From Argopecten irradians (taxonomy: Eukaryota; Mollusca; Bivalvia; Pectinida; Pectinidae): a stretch of 64,000 nucleotides of DNA. The notes beneath the pieces are model-generated. The model made no database searches. It saw only the letters and a list, made by a program, of their open reading frames with translations, and was not told where the DNA came from. Positions 1 through 10,290 of the stretch are shown here, one piece after another; position 1 is the first letter of the stretch, and each line of letters opens with the position of its first letter. Location: positions 6,190,255 to 6,254,254 of the forward strand of contig NC_091134.1 of NCBI RefSeq assembly GCF_041381155.1, given 5' to 3'. The position numbers were made by a program, and so were the translations under genes.

Positions 1-1680
1 AAGTGATAGAGATGACTGACTGATCTGTTGTTAGTCCATCAGTCTCCACTGATGGTACCTCTGAAGTGATAGGGATGACTGACTGATCTGTTGTTAGTCC
101 ATCAGTCCCCAGTGATGGTACCTCTGAAGTGATAGGGATGACTGACTGATCTGTTGTTAGTCCATCAGTCTCCAGTGATGGTACCTCTGAAGTAATAGAG
201 ATGACTGACTGATCTGTTGTTAGTCCATCAGTCTCCAGTGATGGTCCCTCTGAAGTGGTAGAGATGACTGACTGATCTGTTGTTAGTCCATCAGTCTCCA
301 GTGATGGTCCCTCTGAAGTGATAGAGATGACTGACTGATCTGTTGTTAGTCCATCAGTCTCCAGTGATGGTATCTCTGAAGTGATAGGGATGACTGACTG
401 ATCTGTTGTTAGTCCATAAGTCCCCAGTGATGGTACCTCTGAAGTGTTAGGGATGACTGACTGATTTGTTGTTAGTCCATCAGTCCCCAGTGATGGTACC
501 TCTGAAGTGATAGAGATGACTGACTGATCTGTTGTTAGTCCATCAGTCCCCAGTGATGGTACCTCTGAAGTGATAGAGATGACTGACTGATCTGTTGTTA
601 GTCCATCAGTCTCAAGTGATGGTACCTCTGAAGTAAAAGAGATGACTGACTGATCTGTTGTTAGTCCATCAGTCCCCAGTGATGGTACCTCTGAAGTGAT
701 AGAGATGACTGACTGATCTGTTGTTAGTCCATCAGTCCCCAGTGATGGTACCTCTGTAGTGATAGAGATGACTGACTGATCTGTTGTTAGTCCATCAGTC
801 TCCAGTGATGGTACCTCTGAAGTGATAGAGATGACTGACTGATCTGTTGTTAGTCCATCAGTCTCAAGTGATGGTACCTCTGAAGTGATAGGGATGACTG
901 ACTGATCTGTTGTTAGTCCATCAGTCCCCAGTGATGGTACCTCTGAAGTGTTAGGGATGACTGACTGATCTGTTGTTAGTCCACCAGTCTCCAGTGATGA
1001 TATCTCTGAAGTGATAGAGATGACTGACTGATTTGTTGTTAGTCCATCAGTCCCCAGTGATGGTACCTCTGAAGTGATAGAGATGACTGACTGATCTGTT
1101 GTTAGTCCATCAGTCTCCACTGATGGTACCTCTGAAGTGATAGGGATGACTGACTGATCTGTTGTTAGTCCATCAGTCCCCAGTGATGGTACCTCTGAAG
1201 TGATAGGGATGACTGACTGATCTGTTGTTAGTCCATCAGTCTCCAGTGATGGTACCTCTGAAGTAATAGAGATGACTGACTGATCTGTTGTTAGTCCATC
1301 AGTCTCCAGTGATGGTCCCTCTGAAGTGGTAGAGATGACTGACTGATCTGTTGTTAGTCCATCAGTCTCCAGTGATGGTCCCTCTGAAGTGATAGAGATG
1401 ACTGACTGATCTGTTGTTAGTCCATCAGTCTCCAGTGATGGTATCTCTGAAGTGATAGAGATGACTGACTGATCTGTTGTTAGTCCATAAGTCCCCAGTG
1501 ATGGTACCTCTGAAGTGTTAGGGATGACTGACTGATTTGTTGTTAGTCCATCAGTCCCCAGTGATGGTACCTCTGAAGTGATAGAGATGACTGACTGATC
1601 TGTTGTTAGTCCATCAGTCCCCAGTGATGGTACCTCTGAAGTGATAGAGATGACTGACTGATCTGTTGTTAGTCCATCAG
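1..1680. repeat. higher-order repeat of the 63-bp satellite, period 1071 bp (17 units)
   Basis: Rare variants recur with an exact offset of 1071 bp (17 x 63). The ACTGATGG variant is at 41 and 1112, AAGTAATAG at 190 and 1261, AAGTGGTAG at 253 and 1324, and CCATAAGTCC at about 411 and 1482. Similarity in variant order is clear over roughly the first 600 bp of each copy and then fades. This is the pattern left by unequal exchange copying a multi-unit block. Confidence 0.8.
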
Positions 1681-3999
1681 TCCCCAGTGATGGTACCTCT
1701 GAAGTGATAGAGATGACTGACTGAACTGTTGTTAGTCCATCAGTCTCCAGTGATGGTACCTCTGAAGTGATAGAGATGACTGACTGATCTGTTGTTAGTC
1801 CATCAGTCTCCAGTGATGGAACCTCTGTAGTGATAGAGATGACTGACTGATCTGTTGTTAGTCCATCAGTCTCCAGTGATGGTACCTCTGAAGTGATAGA
1901 GATGACTGACTGATCTGTTGTTAGTCCATCAGTCCCCAGTGATGGTACCTCTGAAGTGATAGAGATGACTGACTGATCTGTTGTTAGTCCATCAGTCTCC
2001 AGTGATGGTACCTCTGAAGTGATAGGGATTACTGACTGATCTGTTGTTAGTCCATCAGTCTCCAGTGATGGTACCTCTGAAGTGATAGAGATGACTGACT
2101 GATCTGTTGTTAGTGATGGTACCTCTGAAGTGATAGAGATGACTGACTGATCTGTTGTTAGTCCATAAGTCCCCAGTGATGGTACCTCTGAAGTGATAGA
2201 GATGACTGACTGATCTGTTGTTAGTCCATCAGTCTCCAGTGATGGTACCTCTGTAGTGATAGAGATGACTGACTGATCTGTTGTTAGTCCATCAGTCTCC
2301 AGTGATGGTACCTCTGAAGTGATAGAAATGACTGACTGATCTGTTGTTAGTCCATCAGTCTCCAGTGATGGAACCTCTGTAGTGATAGAGATGACTGACT
2401 GATCTGTTGTTAGTCCATCAGTCTCCAGTGATGGTACCTCTGAAGTGATAGAGATGACTGACTGATCTGTTGTTAGTCCATCAGTCTCCAGTGATGGTAC
2501 CTCTGTAGTGATAGAGATGACTGACTGATCTGTTGTTAGTCCATCAGTCCCCAGTGATGGTACCTCTGAAGTGATAGATATGACTGACTGATCTGTTGTT
2601 AGTCCATCAGTCCCCAGTGATGGTACCTCTGAAGTGATAGAGATGACTGACTGATCTGTTGTTAGTCCATCAGTCCCCAGTGATGGTACCTCTGAACTGA
2701 TAGGGATGACTGACTGATCTGTTGTTAGTCCATCAGTCTCCAGTGATGGTACCTCTGAAGTGATAGAGATGACTGACTGATCTGTTGTTAGTCCATCAGG
2801 ATGACTGACTGATCTGTTGTTAGTCCATCAGTCTCCAGTGATGGTACCTCTGAAGTGATAGAGATGACTGACTGATCTGTTGTTAGTCCATTAGTCCCCA
2901 GTGATGGTACCTCTGAAGTGATAGGGATGACTGACTGATTTGTTGTTAGTCCATCAGTCTCCAGTGATGGTACCTCTGTAGTGATAGAGATGACTGACTG
3001 ATCTGTTGTTAGTCCATCAGTCTCCAGTGATGGTACCTCTGAAGTGATAGAGATGACTGACTGATCTGTTGTTAGTCCATCAGTCTCCAGTGGTGGTACC
3101 TCTGTAGTGATAGATATGACTGACTGATCTGTTGTTAGTCCATCAGTCCCCAGTGATGGTACCTCTGAAGTGATAGAGATGACTGACTGATCTGTTGTTA
3201 GTCCATCAGTCTCCAGTAATGGAACCTCTGTAGTGATAGAGATAACTGAGAGATGACTGACTGATCTGTTGTTAGTCCATCAGTCCCCAGTGATGGTACC
3301 TCTGAAGTGATAGAGATGACTGACTGATCTGTTGTTAGTCCATCAGTCTCCAGTGATGGTACCTCTGTAGTGATAGAGATGACTGACTGATCTGTTGTTA
3401 GTCCATCAGTCTCCAGTGATGGTACCTCTGTAGTGATAGAGATGACTGACTGATCTGTTGTTAGTCCATCAGTCTCAAGTGATGGTACCTCTGTAGTGAT
3501 AGAGATGACTGACTGATCTGTTGTTAGTCCATCAGTCCCCAGTGATGGTACCTCTGAAGTGATAGAGATGACTGACTGATCTGTTGTTAGTCCATCAGTC
3601 TCCAGTGATGGTACCTCTGTAGTGATAGAGATGACTGACTGATCTGTTGTTAGTCCATCAGTCCCCAGTGATGGTACCTCTGTAGTGATAGAGATAAATG
3701 ACTGATCTGTTGTTAGTCCATCAGTCTCCAGTGATGGTACCTCTGAAGTGATAGGGATGACTGACTGATCTGTTGTTAGTCCATCAGTCCCCAGTGATGG
3801 TACCTCTGAACTGATAGGGATGACTGACTGATCTGTTGTTAATCCATCAGTCTCAAGTGATGGTACCTCTGTAGTGATAGAGATGACTGACTGATCTGTT
3901 GTTAGTCCATCAGTCTCCAGTGATGGTACCTTTGTAGTGATAGAGATGACTGACTGATCTGTTGTTAGTCCATCAGTCCCCAGTGATGGTACCTCTGAA
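1..3999. repeat. 63-bp satellite array, about 63 copies
   Basis: Head-to-tail units of 63 bp, each containing GATGACTGACTGATCTGTTG followed by TTAGTCCATCAGTC and GATGGTACCTCTG. All copies have the same orientation and run in from the left window edge. Copies differ by point variants (GATAGAG or GATAGGG, TCTCC or TCCCC, GAAGTG or GTAGTG), and there are a few unit-length irregularities (around 2110, 2795 and 3245). The unit carries TGA/TAG codons, so no long reading frame crosses it. I see no gene inside. The array ends abruptly at about 3999, where the next satellite begins. Confidence 0.97.
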
Positions 4000-6049
4000 C
4001 ATCAATAACATCTATGGTCTCAGAATGAGGTAAAGGCAAATTTGTATACAACATCAATAACATCTAAGGTCTCAGAATGAGGTAAAGGCAAATTTGTATA
4101 CAACATCAATAACATCTAAGGTCTCAGAATGAGGTAAAGGCAAATTTGTATACAACATCAATAACATCTAAGGTCTCAGAATGAGGTAAAGGTTAATCTG
4201 TATACAACATCAATAACATTTAAGGTCTCAGAATGAGGTAAAGGCAAATTTGTATACAACATCAATAACATCTAAGGTCTCAGAATGAGGTAAAGATAAT
4301 TTGTATACAACATCAATAACATCTAAGGTCTCAGAATGAGGTAAAGGCAAATTTGTATACAACATCAATAACATCTAAGGTCTCAGAATGAGGTAAAGGT
4401 TAATTTGTATACAACATCAATAACATCTAAGGTCTCAGAATGAGGTAAAGGCAAATTTGTATACAACATCAATAACATCTAAGGTCTCAGAATGAGGTAA
4501 AGGTAATTTGTATACAACATCAATAACATCTAAGGTCTCAGAATGAGGTAAAGGTTAATTTGTATACAACATCAATAACATCTAAGGTCTCAGAATGAGG
4601 TAAAGGTTAATTTGTATACAACATCAATAACATCTAAGGTCTCAGAATGAGGTAAAGGTTAATTTGTATACAACATCAATAACATCTAAGGTCTAGATGA
4701 GTAAAGAATTTGTATACAACATCAATAACACTAGCTCAGAAGAGCAATAGGTCTCAGAATGAGTAAGAATTTTATACAACATCAATAACATCTAAGGTCT
4801 CAGAATGAGGTAAAGGCAAATTTGTATACAACATCAATAACATCTAAGGTCTCAGAATGAGGTAAAGGCAAATTTGTATACAACATCAAAACATAAGTCT
4901 CAGAATAGGTAAAGGCAAATTTGTATACAACATCAATAACATCTAAGGTCTCAGAATCAGGTAAAGGCAAATTTGTATACAACATCAATAACATCTAAGG
5001 TCTCAGAATGAGGTAAAGGTTAATCTGTATACAACATCAATAACATCTAAGGTCTCAGAATGAGGTAAAGGTTAATTTGTATACAACATCAATAACATCT
5101 AAGGTCTCAGAATGAGGTAAAGGCAAATTTGTATACAACATCAATAACATCTAAGGTCTCAGAATGAGGTAAAGGTTAACTTGTATACTACATCAATTAC
5201 ATCTAAGGTCTCAGAATGAGGTAAAGATAATTTGTATACAACATCAATAACATCTAAGGTCTCAGAATGAGGTAAAGGTAATTTGTATACTACATCAATA
5301 ACATCTAAGGTCTCAGAATGAGGTAAAGGCAAATTTGTATACAACATCAATAACATCTAAGGTCTCAGAATGAGGTAAAGGCAAATTTGTATACAACATC
5401 AATAACATCTAAGGTCTCAGAATGAGGTAAAGGCAAATTTGTATGTAACATCTAAGGTCTAAGAATGAGGTAAAGGCAAATTTGTATACAACATCAATAA
5501 CATCCAAGGTCTCAGAATGAGGTAAAGGCAAATTTGTATACAACATCAATAACATCTAAGGTCTCAGAATTAGATAAAGGCAAATTTGTAAGCTACATCA
5601 ATTACATCTAAGGTCTCAGAATTAGGTAAAGGCAAATTTGTGTACTACATCAATAACATCTAAGGTCTCAGAATGAGGTAAAGTTTAATTTGTATACAAC
5701 ATCAATAACATCTAAGGTCTCAGAATGAGGTAAAGGTTAATTTGTATACAACATCAATAACATCTAAGGTCTCAGAATGAGATAAAGGTAATTTGTATAC
5801 AACATCAATAACATCTAAGGTCTCAGAATAAGGTAAAGGTTAATTTGTATAAAACATCAATAACATCTTAGGTTTCAGAATGAGGTAAAGGTAATTTGTA
5901 TACAACATCAATAACATCTAAGGTCTCAGAATGAGGTAAAGGTAATTTGTATACAACATCAATAACATCTAAGGTCTCAGAATGAGGTAAAGGTAATTTG
6001 TATACAACATCAATAACATCTAAGGTCTCAGAATGAGGTAAAGGTTAAT
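4000..6049. repeat. 52-bp satellite, left block (about 40 copies)
   Basis: Head-to-tail units of 52 bp (51-bp variants lack one base after AAAGG) built from ACATCAATAACATCTAAGG, TCTCAGAATGAGG and AATTTGTATAC. The array joins the 63-bp satellite directly at 3999/4000 with no intervening unique DNA. A degraded patch lies at about 4690-4780. The short minus-strand reading frames here (60-65 codons) are translations of the repeat and not genes. Confidence 0.97.
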
Positions 6050-6691
6050 TAGGGCCCCGCATCGAGATGCGGGTGCCCTATAGTAATCAGGTTGTCCGTC
6101 CGTCTGTCCGTCCGTCCGTCCGTCTGTCTGTCCGTCCGTCCGTCTGTCCGTTTTTTTTCTTTTGCACATTAATGATGGAAGGGAGTGGAGTATTTTCCCC
6201 ATATTTTACATGATGATTCCCCATCCATCCTAGATCTGCTTGGTAATTTTTCAGGCTGAAATTAATTTAAAAAATCAGCCATCTTGGATTTTAACATTTA
6301 AAAAAATCACAATGTTGTTGCTCTTAACTGATAAACATTTTGTTATAACATTATGATGCAAAGTTGTTCAGAATTAAACAAGGAGTTGACTGTCCAAAGG
6401 TAAGGTCATGGGCCAAGGTTACTAAGTCAAAGGTCAAGGTCAAATTTATTTGAGTTAATTGTATGCTCTTAATGTAATGTTAGCTTGGAATCAGGATTCA
6501 AGTTAAATACTTGGAAGACTTTTTCCAAAGAATTATAATAATGTACCATCATCGGTTTCCCAATTAATGTTGACATTAATGATTTATTAGCAACATATAG
6601 CTAACACGGAAGAATTCGTTGTCAAAATACTACTTTTCCACTTAAGCACGTCAGACACATAGCGGGGCCCTTTCTGACGTGTCAGTGTTCT
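6050..6691. mobile_element. insertion of about 640 bp with terminal hairpins, inside the 52-bp satellite
   Basis: This block is unrelated to the satellite and interrupts it. The left end has AGGGCCCCGC followed by a perfect 8-bp hairpin (CCCGCATC, loop GA, GATGCGGG), then a CCGT/CTGT-rich stretch (6088-6151). The right end has CACGTCAG, then GCGGGGCCCT (the inverse of the left-end decamer), then CTGACGTG, and finishes near TGTTCTAG. The interior (6412-6452) carries GGTCAAGGTCA. No transposase is encoded, so it looks non-autonomous. Hairpins at both ends and a CTAG-like right end allow a Helitron-like origin, but no TC left end is seen and the class is undecided. Confidence 0.7.
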
Positions 6692-8310
6692 AGTTTATAT
6701 ACTACATCAATAACATCTAAGGTATCAGAATGAGGTAAAGGCAAATTTGTATACAACATCAATAACATTTAAGGTCTCAGAATGAGGTAAAGGCAAATTT
6801 GTAAGCTATATCAATAACATCTAAGGTCTCAGAATTAGGTAAAGGCAAATTTGTAAGCTATATCAATAACATCTAAGGTCTCAGAATTAGGTAAAGGCAA
6901 ATTTGTGTACTACATCAATAACATCTAAGGTCTCAGAATGAGGTAAAGACAAATTTGTGTACTACATCAATAACATCTAAGGTCTCAAAATGAGGTAAAG
7001 GTTAATGTGTATACAACATCAAAAACATCTAAGGTCTCAGAATCAGGTAAAGGTTAATGTGTATACAACATCAAAAACATCTAAGGTCTCAGAATCAGGT
7101 AAAGGTAATTTGTATACAACATCAATAACATCTAAGGTCTCAGAATGAGGTAAAGGCAAATTTGTATACAACATCAATAACATCTAAGGTCTCAGAATGA
7201 GGTAAAGGTAATTTGTATACAACATCAATAACATCTAAGGTCTCAGAATGAGGTAAAGGCAAATTTGTATACAACACATCAATAACATCTAAGGTCTCAG
7301 AATGAGGTAAAGGTAATTTGTATACAACATCAATAACATCTAAGGTCTCAGAATGAGGTAAAGGTTAATTTGTATACAACATCAATAACATCTAAGGTCT
7401 CAGAATGAGGTAAAGGTTAATTTGTATACAACATCAATAACATCTAAGGTCTCAGAATGAGGTAAAGGTAATTTGTATACAACATCAATAACATCTAAGG
7501 TCTCAGAATAAGGTAAAGGTTAATTTGTATACAACATCAATAACATCTAAGGTCTCAGAATGAGGTAAAGGTAATTTGTATACAACATCAATAACATCTA
7601 AGGTCTCAGAATGAGGTAAAGGTAATTTGTATACAACATCAATAACATCTAAGGTCTCAGAATGAGGTCAAGGTAATTTGTATACAACATCAATAACATC
7701 TAAGGTCTCAGAATGAGGTAAAGGTAATTTGTATACAACATCAATAACATCTAAGGTCTCAGAATGAGGTAAAGGTTAATCTGTATACAACATCAATAAC
7801 ATTTAAGGTCTCAGAATGAGGTAAAGGTAATTTGTATACAACATCAATAACATCTAAGGTCTCAGAATGAGGTAAAGGCAAATTTGTATACTACATCAAT
7901 AACATCTAAGGTCTCAGAATGAGGTAAAGGTTAATTTGTATACAACATCAATAACATCTTAGGTCTCAGAATGAGGTAAAGGTTAATCTGTATACTACAT
8001 CAATAACATCTAAGGTCTCAGAATGAGGTAAAGGTTAATTTGTATACAACATCAATAACATCTAAGGTCTCAGAATGAGGTAAAGGTTAATTTGTATACA
8101 ACATCAATAACATCTAAGGTCTCAGAATTAGATAAAGGCAAATTTGTAAGCTACATCAATTACATCTAAGGTCTCAGAATTAGGTAAAGGCAAATTTGTA
8201 TACTACATCAATAACATCTAAGGTCTCAGAATGAGGTAAAGGTAATTTGTATACCACATCAATAACATCCAAGGTCTCAGAATGAGGTAACGGTAATTTA
8301 TGTACAAAAT
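6692..8310. repeat. 52-bp satellite, right block (about 31 copies)
   Basis: Continuation of the array that starts at 4000, with the same unit and orientation, resuming at TATACTACATCAATAAC after the insertion. Units at the right edge (after about 8230) become divergent and fade into unique sequence, as is usual at an array margin. No coding capacity. Confidence 0.96.
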
Positions 8311-8528
8311 CAATAATTTTTAATTTAGAATACCAAAAGAATTTTAGTGTATTTGTATATTCTGAACTTTGTTTCAAAATAATGCCATGCTTTCAACATA
8401 TCTATGTATGTTTAGCACCTGTATAACAGGTAAAAGATCCACCTGACACCATTGATTACTTTGTTATGTGTGTGGGGAGGCTGGACCTCCATCAGCAGGT
8501 TGATATTTCACTGTCACACATGACTTTT
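8311..8528. other. unique spacer, no gene seen
   Basis: Short non-repetitive, non-coding stretch between the 52-bp satellite and the duplicated flank of the DIRS-like element. I see nothing else recognisable in it. Confidence 0.6.
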
Positions 8529-8666
8529 CATATATACCTTATTTAATGCTTAAGGAGGAAATATAACAGTCAATAGAATTAGAAGAACCATATGGTGTGT
8601 GTTATTGATTTTTGTGTTAACTCCATGGTCATCATCTTCATCGTTGTGGACATATATACCTTATTT
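8529..8666. repeat. 122-bp direct duplication that preserves the empty insertion site
   Basis: CATATATACCTTATTT occurs at 8529 and again at 8651. After the first copy the sequence runs on through AATGCTTAAGGAGG, AACAGTCAATAGAATT and a single 41-bp-satellite-like monomer (about 8622-8650). After the second copy it is cut by the DIRS-like element and resumes at 15420 as AATGTTTTAGGAGG and AACAGTCAATAAAATT. The first copy therefore shows the uninterrupted site and fixes the element ends at about 8667 and 15419, with at most a base or two of duplication. Confidence 0.85.
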
Positions 8667-8710
8667 TGAAGTTTTTCTATGTAAAACCAATTTTCATGAT
8701 GTAATACTTA

Positions 8711-8847
8711 CCATAACTTTAGTATGCAAATACGCTACCTACACCCATCTTTGTAGCCCCAACAAACATAAGATTTGAGAATCCCGTCTCCCTACCGTAC
8801 CTCATCTCGTACTCGACGATAGTAACATAGAGTGGTCTCCCTTCCTC
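8711..8847 (+). repeat. inverted terminal repeat (genomic left, element 3' end)
   Basis: This 137-bp stretch is the reverse complement of 15261-15397 with one mismatch, inside CTCGACGATAGTAAC against CTCGACGAGAGTAAC. Outside it (about 8671-8710) lies a tail unique to this end that is copied in inverted form at 8923-8975. Confidence 0.95.
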
Positions 8848-8922
8848 AAAAACCCTTTATGGAGCCACAGGGGCAAAATGGCTGAGGAGGAAAGGGGAGG
8901 AAACAGAAGGGTGGGACTCCAT

Positions 8923-9015
8923 AAAGTTATGGTAAGTATTACATCATGAAAATTGGTTTTACATAGAAAAACCTCAATTTCATTTCAGTAATACGTTACC
9001 ATAACTTTAGTATGC
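8923..9015. repeat. internal complementary region (ICR) of the DIRS-like element
   Basis: The left part (8923-8973) is the reverse complement of the outer left end of the element (about 8671-8722). The right part (about 8979-9015) is the reverse complement of the outer right end (about 15381-15418). The two parts abut, so the region matches the junction made when the element's termini are joined. In DIRS elements this segment is the template that lets the terminal cDNA be completed and circularised. Both matches are perfect over at least 37 and 50 bases by eye. Confidence 0.9.
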
Positions 9016-9224
9016 GAATTCGTCTTACCGTAGTGGAGAGTCCGAAGCCAGGCAGCCCAATCAAACGTCAAATCCAGGAGACAAGCCCCAGTAGGGAGAA
9101 TAAAAAGGGGTTCCAGGAACCCCCCGAAGGAAAGGGATAAAAAATGGAATACCTCCCAGAGAAAAGAGGAGTACCATCGTGATGCCTGCCCGCATACATT
9201 TAAAACCAAAAATAAATACCATGT

Positions 9225-10290
9225 CTAGGGCGGAGGAACAGTCACAGACTGAGCCGCCACAACTGGACCCAAGGAAAACAGTCCCTCAGAATGAGAGGAC
9301 AGGGACCGGAGGTAAAAGTCAGTGAAAGTAGACTGACCACGCCAAAAGGCAGCAGACATGATGTCCTGGAATGAGGACCCATTTAGGAGAGCCAAAGAAG
9401 CTGCAAGGGCTCTAACCTCATGAGCCCTCACCTTACATTTCGCCCGAGATAGATCATTAGATAGCTCATAAGCAATCTTGATCACCTGACATATCCATCT
9501 GGAAATGGATTGGGAGGAGATATCCTGCTGACCCTGTTTAATGGGCAAGAAAAGACGAGATCGAGTACCTCGCTCCCCCCTAGTTTTATCAAGGTAAAAC
9601 CTAAGTGCTCGACAGGGGCACAGCAACTGATCATTCTCCTCAGACTCAACAGAGACTGTCAAGGAAGGAATCCTAATGGGATCGGGCGAAAAACCAGGAA
9701 CCTGATTCTTTGCCAAAAAGGCAGGATCAGTGAGAAGGGTAACGGCATAGCTATCTCTGGCCCAACGAAGGCACGAAGAGTGAACAGACAAAGCATGGAT
9801 ATCACTCCTCCTACGGCCTGAGGCGAGGGCAAGCAGGAAGACAGTCTTAAAAGTTAAAAACTTTAGGGAGACAGACCCCAAAGGCTCATAAGGAGCCCCC
9901 TTCAGTGACTCTAACACAAGAGCTAGGTTCCACTGTGGAGCTAACTGCCGTACCCTAGGCCTGTCCAAACTGAAGCCCCTAATCAAAGCAGACAAAGAGG
10001 TGGAAGAACCGTCCTCTCGTCTATCATGAAAAGAAAGTACACTGGCAATAGCCGTGCGGTATCCCGCAATAGTACCAGAGGCGAGATTCCGTTCCCTAAA
10101 TAAATAGAGAAGGAAATCTGCAATCAGCTGGACAGAAGCCTTGATCGGATCAATCTTCCTGCCGATACACCAATCACAGAAGATCTTCCAGCGTGACTGG
10201 TAGACGGCAGAAGAGGAAGACCTAATTGATCGGGCGATGCGGGCTGACACGTCCGAAGAAAAGCCTGCCTGAGCGAGGCCTCCTGAGATA
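9225..10290 (-). CDS. tyrosine recombinase of the DIRS-like element
   Basis: Integrase-type tyrosine recombinase of about 350 residues that would insert the circular element. The frame is open as far back as 10901, but homology-like content starts near AQAGFSSDVSARIARSIRSS, at about 10290, overlapping the end of the RT frame. The N-terminal SAM-like part includes YQSRWKIFCDWC. Catalytic features are Arg I in ASGRRRSDIH, the His-x-x-Arg box in RAHEVRALAAS, and the C-terminal FWRGQSTFTDFYLRS with the nucleophilic Tyr. All expected residues are present and the domain is uninterrupted. It lies in a different frame from RT; DIRS elements often express these as overlapping frames. The frame could start further upstream. 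Confidence 0.9.

Noticed and set aside
6020..6202. 60-codon frame with Thr/Asp/Gly/Arg repeats
   Set aside because: It translates the CCGT/CTGT microsatellite of the 6050-6691 insertion.
1..8310. Regularly spaced repeats resembling a CRISPR array
   Set aside because: Units are contiguous with no unique spacers, the genome is eukaryotic, and there are no cas genes.
4800..8377. Minus-strand frames of 60-65 codons in the 52-bp satellite
   Set aside because: Repeat translations ended by unit-length variants.
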